Shown: positions 40,952 through 49,820 of the stretch, in pieces | Layout of the letters: the number at the start of each line of letters is the position of its first letter | Numbering within the stretch: the first letter of the stretch is position 1 | NCBI GenBank assembly: GCA_028561875.1 | Contig: JAQQTI010000001.1 | Coordinates: 248,001-312,000 of the forward strand | Length of the DNA stretch: 64,000 nucleotides | Direction of reading: 5' to 3' | From: Methanomassiliicoccaceae archaeon COG_1 | GTDB taxonomy: Archaea; Thermoplasmatota; Thermoplasmata; Methanomassiliicoccales; Methanomethylophilaceae | The notes under the pieces: model-generated | The model's database searches: none | Told to the model about the DNA's origin: nothing | What the model saw: only the letters and a program-made list of their open reading frames with translations | Position numbers and translations under genes: made by a program

Positions 40952-42130
40952 TTACGACAGTGCAGACCTCACGGCCGAGAGGAGGGCCTGGTACAGTTCG
41001 CCGGCCCGGGCGCGATCCTCTATCCCGCCCTGGGCGAAGTCAGGCTTGCCGCCCCCCCCGCCTCCGAACCTCCCCAGGACGGCCGGGAGGATGGTTCTGC
41101 AGTCGACTCTGGAAGTTCCGGACGCAAGCATGACCGAAACGGAGCCGGCATCGTTGACGAACACAGCGACCCCTCCCGCGGCCTTGAACCTTTCCGCCGC
41201 CTCGGACAGGATTCTCCGATTCGCGCCGGAGAACATGCCGGCATACACCGGAATCCCGCCGATGTCCTCGGGAGACATCTCCGCCACCCTTCTGCGGGAA
41301 GCCTCTTTCGAGGTCTCGGCCGCGAGTAACAGGTCGCGCTTCATGTTCGCCACGGACCTCACGACGTCCTCCGGCTTGCTGCCGGCCTCGTCGGCCGCTT
41401 CGAGGCAGGTGACGGCGAGTTCCGCGGCCGCATCCTGGGCAGCCGCCCCGACCCTGAAGTGGATGGCTACGCCATCCTTCCCGGCCGAGACCTTGCGGTC
41501 CACGAACAGCATACCCAGCTCGGAGGTCTCGGCCACGTGCACTCCGCTGCAGGCGGAGCGGTCTATGTTGCCTATGGAAACCACGGTGATCTCCTCGTCC
41601 TCGGCGATGCGTTCGAGATTGATCCTCACGTCCTCCAGCTCGGAGTCGTCCCGGGACACCGTGGCCTTGGATACCGTCAGGTTTTCCCTTATAGCCTGAT
41701 TGGCGAACCTAAGCGCCGCGCGAACGTCCTCCCACGGCACGTCGTGGTTGACGATGACGTACTTGTCCGCCGGGTCGATGCCTATTTTGGTGATGGCGAG
41801 TTCCGGGTCCAGTCTCTTCAGGGAGCAGAACAGGAGGTGCTCTCCAGTGTGTCCCATCATTAGGTCGTAACGGCGGTCCCAGTCTATGCTGCACCACACT
41901 CTCATCCCCGGCTCCAGGCTGTTCCCTGGTACGATGTGGACGATCTCCTTCCCGTCGTAGTGCACGTCGACCACTCTCTTACCGTTGATGGTGCCGGTAT
42001 CGCACGTCTGCCCTCCGCCGCCAGGGTAGAACGCGGTGCAGTCGAGGACGACCTCGTCTCCCCTGGCGGAAACCACTCCTGCCTCGAACTCGGACATGTA
42101 GCCGTCGCGCCGGAAAACTTCGTCAGCCAT
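40952..42130 (-). CDS. alaX: Alanyl-tRNA editing protein AlaX (long, with DHHA1)
   Basis: 392 residues: AFYPGGGGQTCDTG, zinc/editing motif HTGEH and CSGVHV, then a coiled region and C-terminal DHHA1 domain ending FGGGGGGKPDFAQGGI. Free-standing editing factor that deacylates mischarged Ser- or Gly-tRNA-Ala. A TATA-like CTTATTAGG is in the divergent promoter (42158-42168). Stop TAA. Confidence 0.9.
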   Translation of the reverse strand: MADEVFRRDGYMSEFEAGVVSARGDEVVLDCTAFYPGGGGQTCDTGTINGKRVVDVHYDGKEIVHIVPGNSLEPGMRVWCSIDWDRRYDLMMGHTGEHLLFCSLKRLDPELAITKIGIDPADKYVIVNHDVPWEDVRAALRFANQAIRENLTVSKATVSRDDSELEDVRINLERIAEDEEITVVSIGNIDRSACSGVHVAETSELGMLFVDRKVSAGKDGVAIHFRVGAAAQDAAAELAVTCLEAADEAGSKPEDVVRSVANMKRDLLLAAETSKEASRRRVAEMSPEDIGGIPVYAGMFSGANRRILSEAAERFKAAGGVAVFVNDAGSVSVMLASGTSRVDCRTILPAVLGRFGGGGGGKPDFAQGGIEDRARAGELYQALLSAVRSALS

Positions 42131-42201
42131 GGTACCGGATGGCTAACAAGCAACCACCCTAATAAGTATTCGATAGAGCATGAGGAGCAGAAGGTGTACA
42201 G

Positions 42202-42687
42202 GTGGGCAATCTGAAGGATTTCGACGAGCTCGATAGGCGCATAATCGAGATGCTCTGTCGCTCCAGCCAGGGCTCGTACAGGCAACTGGCCAAGCAGCTC
42301 GGGGTCCACCCCACCACGCTCATCCAGAGGGTCAAGGCCCTCGAACAGAGGGGCGTCATCAAAGGCTACCGCGCCAAGGTCGACTACGTTGCCATGGGCT
42401 ATGACTACACAGGGATAGTGCACGTGTACACCGACAACATCGTGAGCGTGGAGAAGGAGATCGTCGCGATACCCGAGGTCGTCTCGGTCTTCGACGTAAC
42501 CGGCGACGCCGATTGCATGGTCCTCGTCACCTGCCTGGACAGGGAGGCGTTCTCCGAGACGGTGAAGATGATTAACAGCATCGCCGGGGTCCAAAAGACC
42601 AATACCTCAGTGGTGTTGAACATCGTGAAATCCTCCGACGAATTCGTACCGCAGCTTCTCGTGCCTCCTGCCAGCAAAGGGCAGTGA
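42202..42687 (+). CDS. Lrp/AsnC-family regulator
   Basis: 161 residues: HTH (DELDRRIIEMLCRSSQGSYR, LGVHPTTLIQRVKAL) and RAM domain (IPEVVSVFDVTGDADCMVLV). GTG start. Divergent from alaX with 71 bp between, so it may control that gene or itself. Second Lrp in the window, clearly distinct from the lysine-operon one. Confidence 0.85.
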   Translation: MGNLKDFDELDRRIIEMLCRSSQGSYRQLAKQLGVHPTTLIQRVKALEQRGVIKGYRAKVDYVAMGYDYTGIVHVYTDNIVSVEKEIVAIPEVVSVFDVTGDADCMVLVTCLDREAFSETVKMINSIAGVQKTNTSVVLNIVKSSDEFVPQLLVPPASKGQ

Positions 42688-42819
42688 ATCATCGCTGTCG
42701 ACTAAGCGACCAGTACCACTGAACGTTCGAAAGCATCGCCGCCGGCGAGACACGGCCACCTGTCTCGCATCCGTTGCCGCCCGCATTCCCCTAGCCACTA
42801 TCCCGTGGGCGACCTGCAG

Positions 42820-42846
42820 GCGCCCGCGCGCGACGCGCGCGGGCGC
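42820..42846. terminator. Perfect 12-bp GC hairpin before aspS
   Basis: Arms 42820-42831 and 42835-42846 pair perfectly around GAC and are followed by TGTTTTAATAATA. It could terminate the Lrp transcript; the T-rich run is also the TATA region of aspS (42849-42859). Confidence 0.5.
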
Positions 42847-42901
42847 TGTTTTAATAATAAGTTCACATAGCCCAGCTCCGAAAGCAGGTTGAGGCATCCC
42901 G

Positions 42902-44722
42902 ATGAGAAGAACGAACACGTGCGGAGAGCTTAGGGCTTCCGACATAGGGAAGAAAGTCTGCCTCGAGGGCTGGGTAAGGTTCTCGAGGGATCACGGGGGG
43001 GTCGCGTTCATCGACCTCGCCGACAGATACGGGATCACCCAGGTAGTGTTCGACCCCGAGGATCTCCCGCACGGTGCGGACAGGGACGAAATCGAGTCCG
43101 AGATGGGCGGATTCTCCCGCGAGTCCGTCGTCCTTGTGGAGGGCGTCGTCAGGAGGAGGGTCGAGGGCACGGCCGTCGTTTCCAATCCAACCGGGGAGAT
43201 AGAGGTCCTTGTCACCCGTGCCGAGCTCCTCTCCAAGAGCGAGGTCCCGCCCTTCGAGCTCGGGGATCAGAAGGAGAGTGTACTCCCCGACGAGGACACC
43301 AGAATGAAGTACCGCTACCTGGACCTCAGGAGGACGGAGATGATCCGCGCCATCGAGTTCAGGAGCAGGCTCATCCACCTCGCCCGCGTGTATCTGGAGT
43401 CGCAGGGATTCCTGGAGATCGAGACGCCCATGCTCGGGCGCTCCACGCCCGAGGGCGCCAGGGACTACGTCATCCCTTCCAGGGTGCACCCCGGTACTTT
43501 CTATGCCCTGCCACAGTCGCCGCAGCTTTACAAGCAGATGCTGATGGTCGGTGGTATGGACCGCTACTACCAAGTTGCCAGATGCTTCCGCGACGAGGAC
43601 TCCAGGAAGGACAGGCAGCCCGAGTTCACGCAGCTCGACATAGAGATGTCCTTCGCCGACATGAAGGACATCCAGGATATGGTTGAGGGCATGATGGCCT
43701 ACGTGTGGAAGGGCCTCTACGGTACCGAACTGAAGACCCCCTTTCCGCACATCGGGTATCGTGATGCCATGGAGAGGTTCGGATCGGACAAGCCGGACAT
43801 GAGGTACGGCATGGAGCTCAAAACTCTCACCGACGTCGTGCGCGGTGCGCCGTACAAGATTCTGCAGAGCATCATCGCCGAGGGGGGCATCGTCGCGGGG
43901 ATATGCGTGAAGAGGGAGTACGGCGAGGTCGGTAGGAACGAGGTGGACCGCTACATCGATTACGCCAAGAAGGTCGGCCTTGGCGGTCTCACATGGATGA
44001 GGTGCGAGAACGGCGTGCTCAACAGCAACATAACTAAGTACTTCACCCCCGAAATCCTCGCCAACATCAAGAAGGCGGTCGGCGCGGAGGAGGGCGATCT
44101 GGTGTTCCTGATAGCCGGCCCCTGGAAGACCACCTACGAGGGCGGAGGCTTCCTGAGGATCAAGATCGCCGAGGACCTCGGAATGGTCCCGAAGAACGAG
44201 TCCATGTTCTTCTGGATGGATCAGTGTCCGATGTTCGAGGTCGACCCCGTGTCCGGCAAGTTCGACGCGTTCCATCACCCGTTCGTGCTCCCGCAGGGGG
44301 GCATCGACGACCCGAACTGTCCCGGGGCCTGCTTCGACCTCTGCCTCAACGGCAACGAGCTCGGCTCGGGATCGGAGCGTATCCACACCAAGGAGATGCA
44401 GGTCGCCGTGCTTCACAAGCTCGGCCTGGACGACGAGAAGATCCGCGCCAACTTCGGGTTCTTCGTCGACGCACTGGGATATGGAGCGCCGCCCCATGGA
44501 GGGGTTGCGATTGGGGTGGACAGGCTCTGCGCGATTCTCTTGGGCAAAGAAACGATCAGGGAGGTCATCGCCTTCCCGAAGAACAAGAAGGCCGTGTCCC
44601 TGCTCGACGATTCGCCGTCGCCGATAGACGACTCTAAGCTCGAGGAACTGCAGATCATTTCCTTGGCCGGGGGCCTTGATATCGGCGATGCCGAGGAGTT
44701 CAACCCTGATTCGGAGGATTGA
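42902..44722 (+). CDS. aspS: Aspartyl-tRNA synthetase, bacterial type
   Basis: 606 residues, much longer than the ~440 of archaeal AspRS. N-terminal OB-fold (KKVCLEGWVRFSRDHGGVAF), class II motif 2 CFRDEDSRKDRQPEFTQLDI, an inserted GAD domain (RYGMELKTLTDVVRG to EGDLVFLIAGP) and motif 3 GVAIGVDRLCAILLG. The GAD insertion marks the bacterial family, so transfer from bacteria is inferred. With gatCAB in the window the enzyme could be non-discriminating. Confidence 0.93.
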   Translation: MRRTNTCGELRASDIGKKVCLEGWVRFSRDHGGVAFIDLADRYGITQVVFDPEDLPHGADRDEIESEMGGFSRESVVLVEGVVRRRVEGTAVVSNPTGEIEVLVTRAELLSKSEVPPFELGDQKESVLPDEDTRMKYRYLDLRRTEMIRAIEFRSRLIHLARVYLESQGFLEIETPMLGRSTPEGARDYVIPSRVHPGTFYALPQSPQLYKQMLMVGGMDRYYQVARCFRDEDSRKDRQPEFTQLDIEMSFADMKDIQDMVEGMMAYVWKGLYGTELKTPFPHIGYRDAMERFGSDKPDMRYGMELKTLTDVVRGAPYKILQSIIAEGGIVAGICVKREYGEVGRNEVDRYIDYAKKVGLGGLTWMRCENGVLNSNITKYFTPEILANIKKAVGAEEGDLVFLIAGPWKTTYEGGGFLRIKIAEDLGMVPKNESMFFWMDQCPMFEVDPVSGKFDAFHHPFVLPQGGIDDPNCPGACFDLCLNGNELGSGSERIHTKEMQVAVLHKLGLDDEKIRANFGFFVDALGYGAPPHGGVAIGVDRLCAILLGKETIREVIAFPKNKKAVSLLDDSPSPIDDSKLEELQIISLAGGLDIGDAEEFNPDSED

Positions 44723-45065
44723 GGAACACCGGGCCCGGGTACCGCGCCGTCTGGGTTGTCTTTAGGGAAACCATCCGATGCGGAACCGAGCCATCCCGGG
44801 CGGGCGCGTGCCAGTCGGGGCCAGCCCTCCCGCCGGCAGGGGGCTCGGGAATCCTGGCAGGCACAGCTCAGGAACGCGTAGGGGACCTGTCCGGGAGACC
44901 CGGCACGGGCTCGACTGATGCCAGGGCGCCGATTCCGGCGTCCACCCGGGTCACCGCCTGGCCGACAGCACGATGGCGTTAAACTTTGCGGCACCCGTGC
45001 GCGAATGCGCAACCGCCAATGCGAGGAACACCAGGGATGCCCCGTGCCGCGACGAGGCGTCATGC
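44723..45065. other. GC-rich intergenic region, possible structured RNA
   Basis: 343 bp between convergent aspS and the ABC ATPase with many short GC inverted repeats and no frame of coding character. Minus-strand GTTTAACG at ~44970 could be a TATA box. I searched by eye for RNase P (GGAGGAAAG-type) and SRP S-domain motifs and did not find them. Confidence 0.3.
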
Positions 45066-45848
45066 TCAGATGCGGGCAGCCCCCCCATCCCCGTAGGGGT
45101 GCACGAAGCGCCGGCCCCCGTCCTCGACGATGCGTGCGCTTACGCCGTATACGTCCTCGATCATGCCCTCGGTGATGACGTCCGCCGGTGGGCCCTGGTC
45201 GTAGACAGCTCCCCCGTAGAGCACCACCACTCTGTCCGAGTAGTTTATCGCCAGGTTCAGGTCGTGGAGGGCGACGACGGCGCCTTTGCCCCGCGAGCCG
45301 CAGAGCTCTCTCATTATCCCCATCGTTCCCAGCTGGTGGTGCAGATCCAGGGCGCTCGTGGGCTCGTCGAGGACAAAGAAGCTCGAGTCCTGCGCCAGTG
45401 CGCGGGCGATGTGCGCCCTCTGCTTCTGCCCGCCGGAGAGGTCCCCGAGGTTATGGGCGTGAAGCCCGTCTATGCCCATCGTCCGCATGGCATCGGCGGC
45501 GATGCGCACATCCTCCGCGCCGTAGTCCCAGTCGATATACGGGCGCCTCCCGGCGAGAACGCTGTCGTAGACGGAGGCGTACCCGAACGTTTCCGAGGAC
45601 TGTGGCACATAGGCGGCGATCTTCGCGAATTCCCTCCTCGGTATGGAACGCGCGTCCTCTCCGTCAACGAATACCCCTCCCGCGCGCGGGCGCAGTATGC
45701 CGCAGATGGTCTTGACCAGTGTGGACTTCCCCGACCCGTTCGGTCCCAGCACGGTCACGATCTCGCCCGATGAGACGCCGAAACTCACATCCGTCAGGAC
45801 GGCGGCCCTGCCGTACCCCTGCTCCAACCCGCATACCTCTAACCTCAT
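45066..45848 (-). CDS. FecE/BtuD-type ABC transporter ATPase
   Basis: 260 residues: Walker A LGPNGSGKST, Q-loop YVPQSSETFGY, signature LSGGQKQRAHIARAL, Walker B FFVLDEPTSALD and H-loop VALHDLNLA. ATPase of an iron-siderophore/heme/cobalamin-type importer. ATG at 45848 overlaps the permease stop. Confidence 0.92.
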   Translation of the reverse strand: MRLEVCGLEQGYGRAAVLTDVSFGVSSGEIVTVLGPNGSGKSTLVKTICGILRPRAGGVFVDGEDARSIPRREFAKIAAYVPQSSETFGYASVYDSVLAGRRPYIDWDYGAEDVRIAADAMRTMGIDGLHAHNLGDLSGGQKQRAHIARALAQDSSFFVLDEPTSALDLHHQLGTMGIMRELCGSRGKGAVVALHDLNLAINYSDRVVVLYGGAVYDQGPPADVITEGMIEDVYGVSARIVEDGGRRFVHPYGDGGAARI

Positions 45849-47005
45849 CCCGCATCGCCCCCGGACAGCCTCTTGCCGAAGACCAGCCACATGAAGAATG
45901 CTCCTCCGATGATGTACATGACGATCCCGACGGGGAGCTCGCCCGGCCTCATGACGAGGCGGGAGAAAACATCCGATACGAGGAGGATGAATGCCCCGAA
46001 CAGCGCGGAGGCGGGAAACAGGTAGCGAGAATCGTTGCCGATTAGCCGCCGGCAGATGTGGGGGGCCATCAGGCCGACGAACCCGATGGTCCCTGTGAAC
46101 GCGATGCAGATGGAGGTCATGAGGGTGCTGACGGCCAGCCCTTGGGTCCTCAACCGGCCGACGTCGACTCCCAGGTTGGAGGCGACGTCGTCGCCGGAGG
46201 ACAGCGTGTTGATGTCGATCGCCAGCTTCTCGAGGTAGATGCCACAGGCCAGGACAATCGGGAGCAGCAGGATGATCGTTCCCCAGCTGGAGCCGGACAG
46301 CCCGCCCATCACCCACATGGTGATGTCGCGGAGTTGCGTATCGTCCGAGACGTACTTCATGAACATCAGCCCGGCTTGGAAGATGTAGCTGATGATCACC
46401 CCGGAGAGGATCAAAGTGGAGCGGGAGACGTGCACGCGGCGGGCGAGTCCGATTACGATGCCGATGCTCGCCAATCCGAACGCGAAGGCCATGGCGGTCT
46501 TGAAGACGGCATCCAACGTCAGGCTCTTGCCGAAGACCGTGAAGCCCGTATAATACGACCCACCGAGGATGGATGTGCCGAATACGATCGCCGTCGCCGC
46601 CCCGAACGCGGCGGCGGTGGATACGCCGAGCGTGAACGGGCTTACCAGCGGGTTCCTCAGCAAGCCCTGCATCACGGCCCCAGAGAGCCCCAGACTAGCG
46701 CCGGTGAGGGCGCACAGGAGTATCCTGGGCATGCGGACGTTGATTATGATGCGGGCGTAGTCGGGATTCAGCGAGCCCCCCAGGGCGCCCCTGGTGGCGG
46801 TGTTGGCGAGAACCTTCACGGTATCCGCGAGGGGGATGTCGATCGCACCGAGGCTCAGCGCCGCCGCGAACGCCGCGAACACCGCCGCGAGCATCGCCAG
46901 GATGTACAGCGCACGCTTGCGCCGAAGGGAGGCGTACTCACGCTCCGGGGAGCCCTCCTCGAAATCGCCAGGGTCGCCCCCAAATCCCAGGATGCCGATG
47001 CCCAT
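45845..47005 (-). CDS. FecCD/BtuC-type ABC permease
   Basis: 386 residues, about 9-10 helices. RMPRILLCALTGASLGLSGA and GTIGFVGLMAPHICRRLIG are family signatures, and PGELPVGIVMYIIGGAFFMW closes the last helix. Forms the membrane channel with the ATPase; follows the binding protein by ~45 bp. Confidence 0.93.
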   Translation of the reverse strand: MGIGILGFGGDPGDFEEGSPEREYASLRRKRALYILAMLAAVFAAFAAALSLGAIDIPLADTVKVLANTATRGALGGSLNPDYARIIINVRMPRILLCALTGASLGLSGAVMQGLLRNPLVSPFTLGVSTAAAFGAATAIVFGTSILGGSYYTGFTVFGKSLTLDAVFKTAMAFAFGLASIGIVIGLARRVHVSRSTLILSGVIISYIFQAGLMFMKYVSDDTQLRDITMWVMGGLSGSSWGTIILLLPIVLACGIYLEKLAIDINTLSSGDDVASNLGVDVGRLRTQGLAVSTLMTSICIAFTGTIGFVGLMAPHICRRLIGNDSRYLFPASALFGAFILLVSDVFSRLVMRPGELPVGIVMYIIGGAFFMWLVFGKRLSGGDAG

Positions 47006-47050
47006 CCGAGCCTCTGCGGAATGGCGGGGGCATCCGCCCCCGCACCGCCC

Positions 47051-48187
47051 TCAAGGAGAGCTGTACCTGAGCTCCCCGTTGGCATCGGCGGGGTAGCCGG
47101 CGCCGTACTGCAGGGCGAGCAACTCCCCGTCCTCGATCAGGGCCTGACCGTACTTCTCCTGGAATCCGTGGACGAGTCCGTTGACGTCCCCGTATCCTCC
47201 GATGGTGATGCCATAGGCCATGGTCGCGGCGACCAGCAGGCCTATGTGCCCGTAGAGGCCGGACATTATGTCGGAGTTAATCACGAAGATCCTGTTCTCC
47301 TGATACGCGGGGCTGGTGGTGGTCACCAGGCATCCCGAGGAGGCACTCCCGACGTAGTCCGCGTAGAGCGCATCGCCGTTGTCGATATCGCTGCTGCGCA
47401 TGATGAACACCTGCACCTTATCCATGACCTTCGAGACCGCCTCGATGCTCCCGTCGTTTACTACGTTGAGCACGGAGGCGGTGGACAGGTTGGTGTATGA
47501 TGTGACGTTCCTGCCGAATGCCCCCTCGTACAGGGCCGAGATGGCGGAGTTGACGTTGTACATGGATCCGGCAACCCCGCCCGCGGTCATCTGCACGGTG
47601 CAGAGGTAGTCCAGCCTGTCCCTGTCGGCGAGGGCGCTCCTGACCGCCGCGACCACCGCGCTGTAATCGTCAGAGTAGGTCCTCAGCGCGGTTTTCGCCG
47701 AGTCCGGCTCCCCGAACAGCGCGGAAATCTTGTTCAGGTCGTCAAACAGGGAGTCCCCGTTGCAGTCCAGCCTGATTACGGCGATCCCGTTGTTCTCGCA
47801 GGCCTTCTCGGTGCTGGCGTAGAGCGTCATGGAGGCCACTGGGCAGAGCACGGCCTGTACCCCGTAGCTGATGAGAGCCTCCACGGACGGCGTGTAGTAC
47901 GTACCGAGTCTGGCGTTCTTGTCCTGTTCTGCCTTGATGCCGAGTGTCTTCGAGTAATGGTAGCACGAGATGGCATCGTCTATGCCGAGCATGATCATCG
48001 CCTTGGGGATGTTCCCGTTGATCACGCATACGTTGGAGAGGGGTTCGGATAGGGTTACCTTCTTTCCGGATCCGTCGGTGATGGCGATGCCTTCCGAATC
48101 GTCGCTATCGCCAGAGAACGTGACGACAGCAGCGGTGGCGACCACGATGGTGACGATGGCGCATATCGCGATGAGTTTGGCGTTCAT
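47051..48187 (-). CDS. TroA/BtuF-like substrate-binding protein
   Basis: 378 residues: N-terminal anchor (LIAICAIVTIVVATAAVVTF), then a periplasmic-binding fold: ITDGSGKKVTLSEPLSNVCV, PKAMIMLGIDDAISC, GTYYTPSVEALISYGVQAVL. Domains linked by a long helix, typical of iron-chelate and B12 binders. Ligand unknown. Starts 3 nt after the surface protein stop. Confidence 0.85.
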   Translation of the reverse strand: MNAKLIAICAIVTIVVATAAVVTFSGDSDDSEGIAITDGSGKKVTLSEPLSNVCVINGNIPKAMIMLGIDDAISCYHYSKTLGIKAEQDKNARLGTYYTPSVEALISYGVQAVLCPVASMTLYASTEKACENNGIAVIRLDCNGDSLFDDLNKISALFGEPDSAKTALRTYSDDYSAVVAAVRSALADRDRLDYLCTVQMTAGGVAGSMYNVNSAISALYEGAFGRNVTSYTNLSTASVLNVVNDGSIEAVSKVMDKVQVFIMRSSDIDNGDALYADYVGSASSGCLVTTTSPAYQENRIFVINSDIMSGLYGHIGLLVAATMAYGITIGGYGDVNGLVHGFQEKYGQALIEDGELLALQYGAGYPADANGELRYSSP

Positions 48188-48190
48188 ACT

Positions 48191-49264
48191 TCAAACCTTC
48201 CTGAAAATACGGTATATGGCTAGAACCGCGATGAGTGCGATGATCGCTGCCACGGCGGCAGCCGCGGTGATCAAGCCGTCGCCCGATTCTCCGCCGCCCG
48301 CGGGGTATTCGGCGAACACCTCGCCACCTTTGCCGACGGTCGCGCGATGGTCTCCCCCGATGTCGAAACCGGCGGCTTCGAGGTCGCTGGCCGGGATTGC
48401 GGCGTAGTAGTACCCAGATGTAACGTTCGCCCCGGATTTTATCTCCGAGGCAGGCAGTCTGTAACCTCCGTCGACCACGACTTCGGCGTCTCCTGACGCT
48501 ATGTTGGTCAGGAAGAATATGCAGAGGTAATCCCCGGCGGGGTAGGACAGGGCCCTGCCGGCGTACGCCGCTTGGGATTTGCCTGACGTCGTGTATCCGT
48601 AACTCTTGCCGAGGTTCGCAACGCCGTCTTCAAGGCCTACGGACCTGATTCTGACGGTGCAGATCGAGGAGAAGCAGGAGGGGTCCCTCACATCGGACCT
48701 CGCAACCCGCCCATCGCCGCCGGCGCCGGTGCATACGGACAGCTCGTAGCGCACCGACGATACGTCTTCGCTGAAAGATCTGCCGGAAGAGGAGCATTCG
48801 AGCGGTTTGCCGTCGGTGTATACGATGCCGTCGACTACGGACATGTAGACGAACGTCTGAACGGCGCCGGTCTCTAATTTCGCCACGACCCCCTGCGTCC
48901 GTTCCCCGTCGGACGCGTATTCGCATATCGAAACGTAGTACTGCGTGCGCGGGTCCATCCCGCTTATGCTGGCATAAATCGAGCGACTCTTCATGGTACC
49001 TCCGATTCCCGCATCAGGGGTATCGTTCGAAACCGAACCCTTTGTGAAATGGAATCCGCCGGTGGCAAATTTCGCGTAGTAGAATAGGGCGGTCCTGTCC
49101 TCGACGTACCCGCTGTCGTCAATCGTCACCGAGCCGGACGCGGCATCGGAGTGAATCGAGGCGGCGATCGGCGCCCCGCCCAGCATCACCGCCAATATCA
49201 TGACGGCCGACAGGATCTTCCGCCCAGCGGGCCAGAGCCCCGGTTGCCTGATCGTTTGCTTCAT
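48191..49264 (-). CDS. Surface protein with C-terminal membrane anchor
   Basis: 357 residues: signal peptide (ILSAVMILAVMLGGAPIAAS), ~280 residues of beta-rich extracellular sequence including SGKSQAAYAGRALSYPAGDY, and a C-terminal helix (LITAAAAVAAIIALIAVLAI) followed by RIFRKV. This echoes the NEAT/heme or cobalamin capture proteins that feed ABC importers, but no known domain is recognised. First gene of the ABC operon. Confidence 0.6.
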   Translation of the reverse strand: MKQTIRQPGLWPAGRKILSAVMILAVMLGGAPIAASIHSDAASGSVTIDDSGYVEDRTALFYYAKFATGGFHFTKGSVSNDTPDAGIGGTMKSRSIYASISGMDPRTQYYVSICEYASDGERTQGVVAKLETGAVQTFVYMSVVDGIVYTDGKPLECSSSGRSFSEDVSSVRYELSVCTGAGGDGRVARSDVRDPSCFSSICTVRIRSVGLEDGVANLGKSYGYTTSGKSQAAYAGRALSYPAGDYLCIFFLTNIASGDAEVVVDGGYRLPASEIKSGANVTSGYYYAAIPASDLEAAGFDIGGDHRATVGKGGEVFAEYPAGGGESGDGLITAAAAVAAIIALIAVLAIYRIFRKV

Positions 49265-49282
49265 GAACTTCGGTATGCCTAA

Positions 49283-49296
49283 ATATTATATAATGT
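49283..49296 (-). promoter_or_regulatory. TATA box of the ABC importer operon
   Basis: Minus-strand ATTATATAATATTT ~20-30 bp before the surface-protein ATG. AGGCATACC just downstream partly resembles a DtxR-type metal operator half site, which is only suggestive. Confidence 0.5.
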
Positions 49297-49364
49297 TTTA
49301 ACCGAATCTAAAAACGTGAAGGGTTACGGGAATCGGACGAAGGGGGCCAACATCGGTTGCGGGG

Positions 49365-49820
49365 ATGGGCGATCGGATGGGAGGGCTCGTCAAACGCTTC
49401 TGGGAGCCGACTGCCGCCGACAGTCTCGGTAAACGCGAGGAGGGGGAGATCCACGGGTTCCGGCCCCAACGGCGCCGGAAAGACGATCACCATACGCTCG
49501 CTCACGACGAGGGGCCTGATGGATTCCGGCACGGTGTCCGCCGATGGTTTCGATGCGAGGAGGGATCACGTCGAGGCCCGCCAGCAGATAGGCGCCATAG
49601 GACAGCAACGCAGCCTGGAGAAGGGCATCTCCGTTCGCGAGAACATCGCATATCACGGCCTCGTGCAGAATTTAATGAGGGCCGAGGTAAGGGTGAGGAT
49701 GGCCGAGCCGTGCTCCCTCATGGGGCTCGGCGAAGTGATGGATGCCCTGGCGAAAAGCCCTCCGGCGGATGGAAGAAAAGGGCGGCGACGGTCCGCGCCA
49801 TCTTCCCGAACAAGGGCGGA
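49365..49820 (+). pseudogene. Decayed DrrA-type ABC ATPase
   Basis: In order but in changing frames: GGLVKRFWEPTAADS, GPNGAGKTITIRSLTTRG (Walker A), DSGTVSADGFDARRD, IGAIGQQRSLEKGISVRENI, and PSGGWKKRAATVRAIF (signature). At least two frameshifts; the Walker B region is destroyed at the gatB end. Remnant of a drug-export ATPase. Confidence 0.75.

Noticed and set aside
40843-41133. Transposase fragment
   Set aside because: Only ~20 residues vaguely resemble IS3 OrfB and the rest is antisense to alaX.
42863-44497. Minus-strand 544-codon frame opposite aspS
   Set aside because: Antisense artefact spanning conserved AspRS motifs.
44723-45065. RNase P or SRP RNA
   Set aside because: Neither the RNase P conserved loops nor the SRP S-domain signature could be found on either strand.
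46058-47500. Plus-strand 480-codon frame opposite the ABC permease
   Set aside because: Antisense artefact; composition and lack of motifs contrast with the clear permease on the other strand.
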